From Thermoprotei archaeon (GTDB lineage Archaea > Thermoproteota > Thermoprotei_A > Sulfolobales > Desulfurococcaceae), in NCBI GenBank assembly GCA_003661825.1, contig QMWW01000070.1, positions 1 through 5,953 on the forward strand: 5,953 nt of DNA, in the 5' to 3' direction. Under the pieces are notes generated by a model. That model was not told where the DNA came from. It made no database searches and saw nothing but the letters and a program-made list of their open reading frames with translations. Below, one piece after another: positions 5,252 to 5,953 of this stretch (position 1 is its first letter; every line of letters begins with the position of its first letter). A program made the position numbers and the translations under genes.

Positions 5252-5953
5252 GTGGTTGGAACGAGGTTTCCTCGAAGCGTTCTGGTCAGGAGGCTGGAGA
5301 AGTTTAGAGAGCGGGTGTGTAGCGGAGAAGTGGACGCTGTTATGATAAGGACTCTCTCTAGCTACGCCTACTTCACGGGGGTTAAGTGGCTTAGACCAGC
5401 TCTCCTAATCCCTTGTAGCGGGGAGCCAGTAGCGTTTGTTGCTAAGGGAGAGGAAGAGGGGTTTAGGGAGAAGACTTGGATAGAGAGAGTTGTAACATAC
5501 ATTGATGGCGGCGATTTAATGCGCAGGGTATCGGGGATCATCAGGGAAGAGGGGTACCGCGCTGTAGGCTTAGAGTTTGGGGTGGAGAGAGACGCCTACA
5601 TACTGTTCTACGAGATGTTTAAGAGGCTTAACCCCGGTGTCAAGGTAGTGGATGTCTCGGAGATCCTGGACGAGATGAAGATGGTTAAAGACGAGTACGA
5701 GCTCAAAGCCATACGGGTAGCTGGGTCTAAGGCTAGGAAAGCCGTTGAACACCTAGAGTCTATTGCTAAACCAGGGGTTTCCGAAACAGAGCTAGCAGCT
5801 GAAGCATACAGTATCCTCTACAGACTGGGCTCCGAGCAGCCCCAGGTATACATTAATGCAGGCCCACATCCCAGGATCCACGCAGAGCCCTTCCACGACA
5901 TCAAGCTACGCGACAATACGTTCGTAACCATTGTTGTTGGAGCAAACCACAAC
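5252..5953 (+). CDS. M24/creatinase-fold protein (Xaa-Pro peptidase-like), 5' part, cut by window end
   Basis: The frame gives 234 residues and stays open to the window end. Residues about 10-135 form a creatinase-type N-terminal domain (RRLEKFRERV, VDAVMI, then SSYAYFTGVKW, the usual LTG-like turn). A linker helix follows (EILDEMKMVKDEYELKAIR, about 137-155), then the start of the pita-bread catalytic domain (KPGVSETELAAEAY, INAGPHPRIHAEP). H210 fits the conserved catalytic-region histidine (H243 in E. coli aminopeptidase P). At the place of the first metal-binding aspartate (IDAG or IDFG in active enzymes) the sequence reads TIVVGA, with V228. The remaining metal ligands lie beyond the window. 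It may be a proline-specific peptidase, or a metal-free relative such as creatinase. GTG 5252 directly follows an in-frame stop codon, so nothing longer is possible; GTG 5315 or 5330 would cut the expected N-terminal helix. The ribosome-binding site is weak. Confidence 0.8.
   Translation, partial: MVGTRFPRSVLVRRLEKFRERVCSGEVDAVMIRTLSSYAYFTGVKWLRPALLIPCSGEPVAFVAKGEEEGFREKTWIERVVTYIDGGDLMRRVSGIIREEGYRAVGLEFGVERDAYILFYEMFKRLNPGVKVVDVSEILDEMKMVKDEYELKAIRVAGSKARKAVEHLESIAKPGVSETELAAEAYSILYRLGSEQPQVYINAGPHPRIHAEPFHDIKLRDNTFVTIVVGANHN

Noticed and set aside
5570..5752. A 60-residue minus-strand frame inside the M24 gene
   Set aside because: It lies opposite the conserved linker helix of the M24 protein and has no supporting signal.
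1..5953. CRISPR arrays, insertion sequences, tRNA or rRNA genes
   Set aside because: No regularly spaced repeats, transposase-like frames, terminal inverted repeats or tRNA-like cloverleaf sequences were seen on either strand.

Overview
The window looks like chromosomal DNA of a thermophilic archaeon, most likely a crenarchaeon (Thermoproteota, Desulfurococcales-like). The evidence is heavy use of AGG/AGA, ATA and CTA codons, mostly GTG or TTG start codons, A/T-rich TATA-type boxes about 25 bases before genes, GGTG/GGAGG ribosome-binding sites, and very tight gene packing. The lineage is inferred from style, not from a marker gene.

Region by region. Positions 1-106 hold no gene; they contain an A/T-rich possible promoter facing left and a stem-loop that probably ends the permease transcript. 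Positions 107-2691 carry, on the minus strand, an RbsC-type sugar ABC permease and an RbsA-type double ATPase. Positions 2691-3614 carry a ribokinase (RbsK), also on the minus strand, which overlaps the ATPase frame by one base if the GTG at 2691 is used. The 140-base gap 3615-3754 is a divergent promoter region with three palindromes between or on two TATA boxes. Positions 3755-4174 (plus strand) encode a D-ribose pyranase (RbsD). Then come a GNAT acetyltransferase with an extra C-terminal half (4252-5190) and the 5' part of an M24/creatinase-fold protein (5252 to the window end), both on the plus strand.

How the genes fit together. RbsA and RbsC would form the import motor and membrane channel for D-ribose. 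RbsD would speed conversion of ribose between its ring forms. RbsK would phosphorylate ribose to ribose 5-phosphate for nucleotide synthesis or central metabolism. The two arms of the locus share a control region that looks built for one repressor or activator. No periplasmic-type binding protein (RbsB) and no regulator gene lie inside the window; the left edge, just past the permease, is the first place to look for RbsB.

The two right-hand genes have no evident link to ribose. The most unusual points are the nested palindromes in the divergent promoter, a pyranase in an apparent thermophile, an M24-fold protein that appears to lack its first metal-binding aspartate, and signs that the permease has its own promoter despite sitting downstream of rbsK-rbsA.
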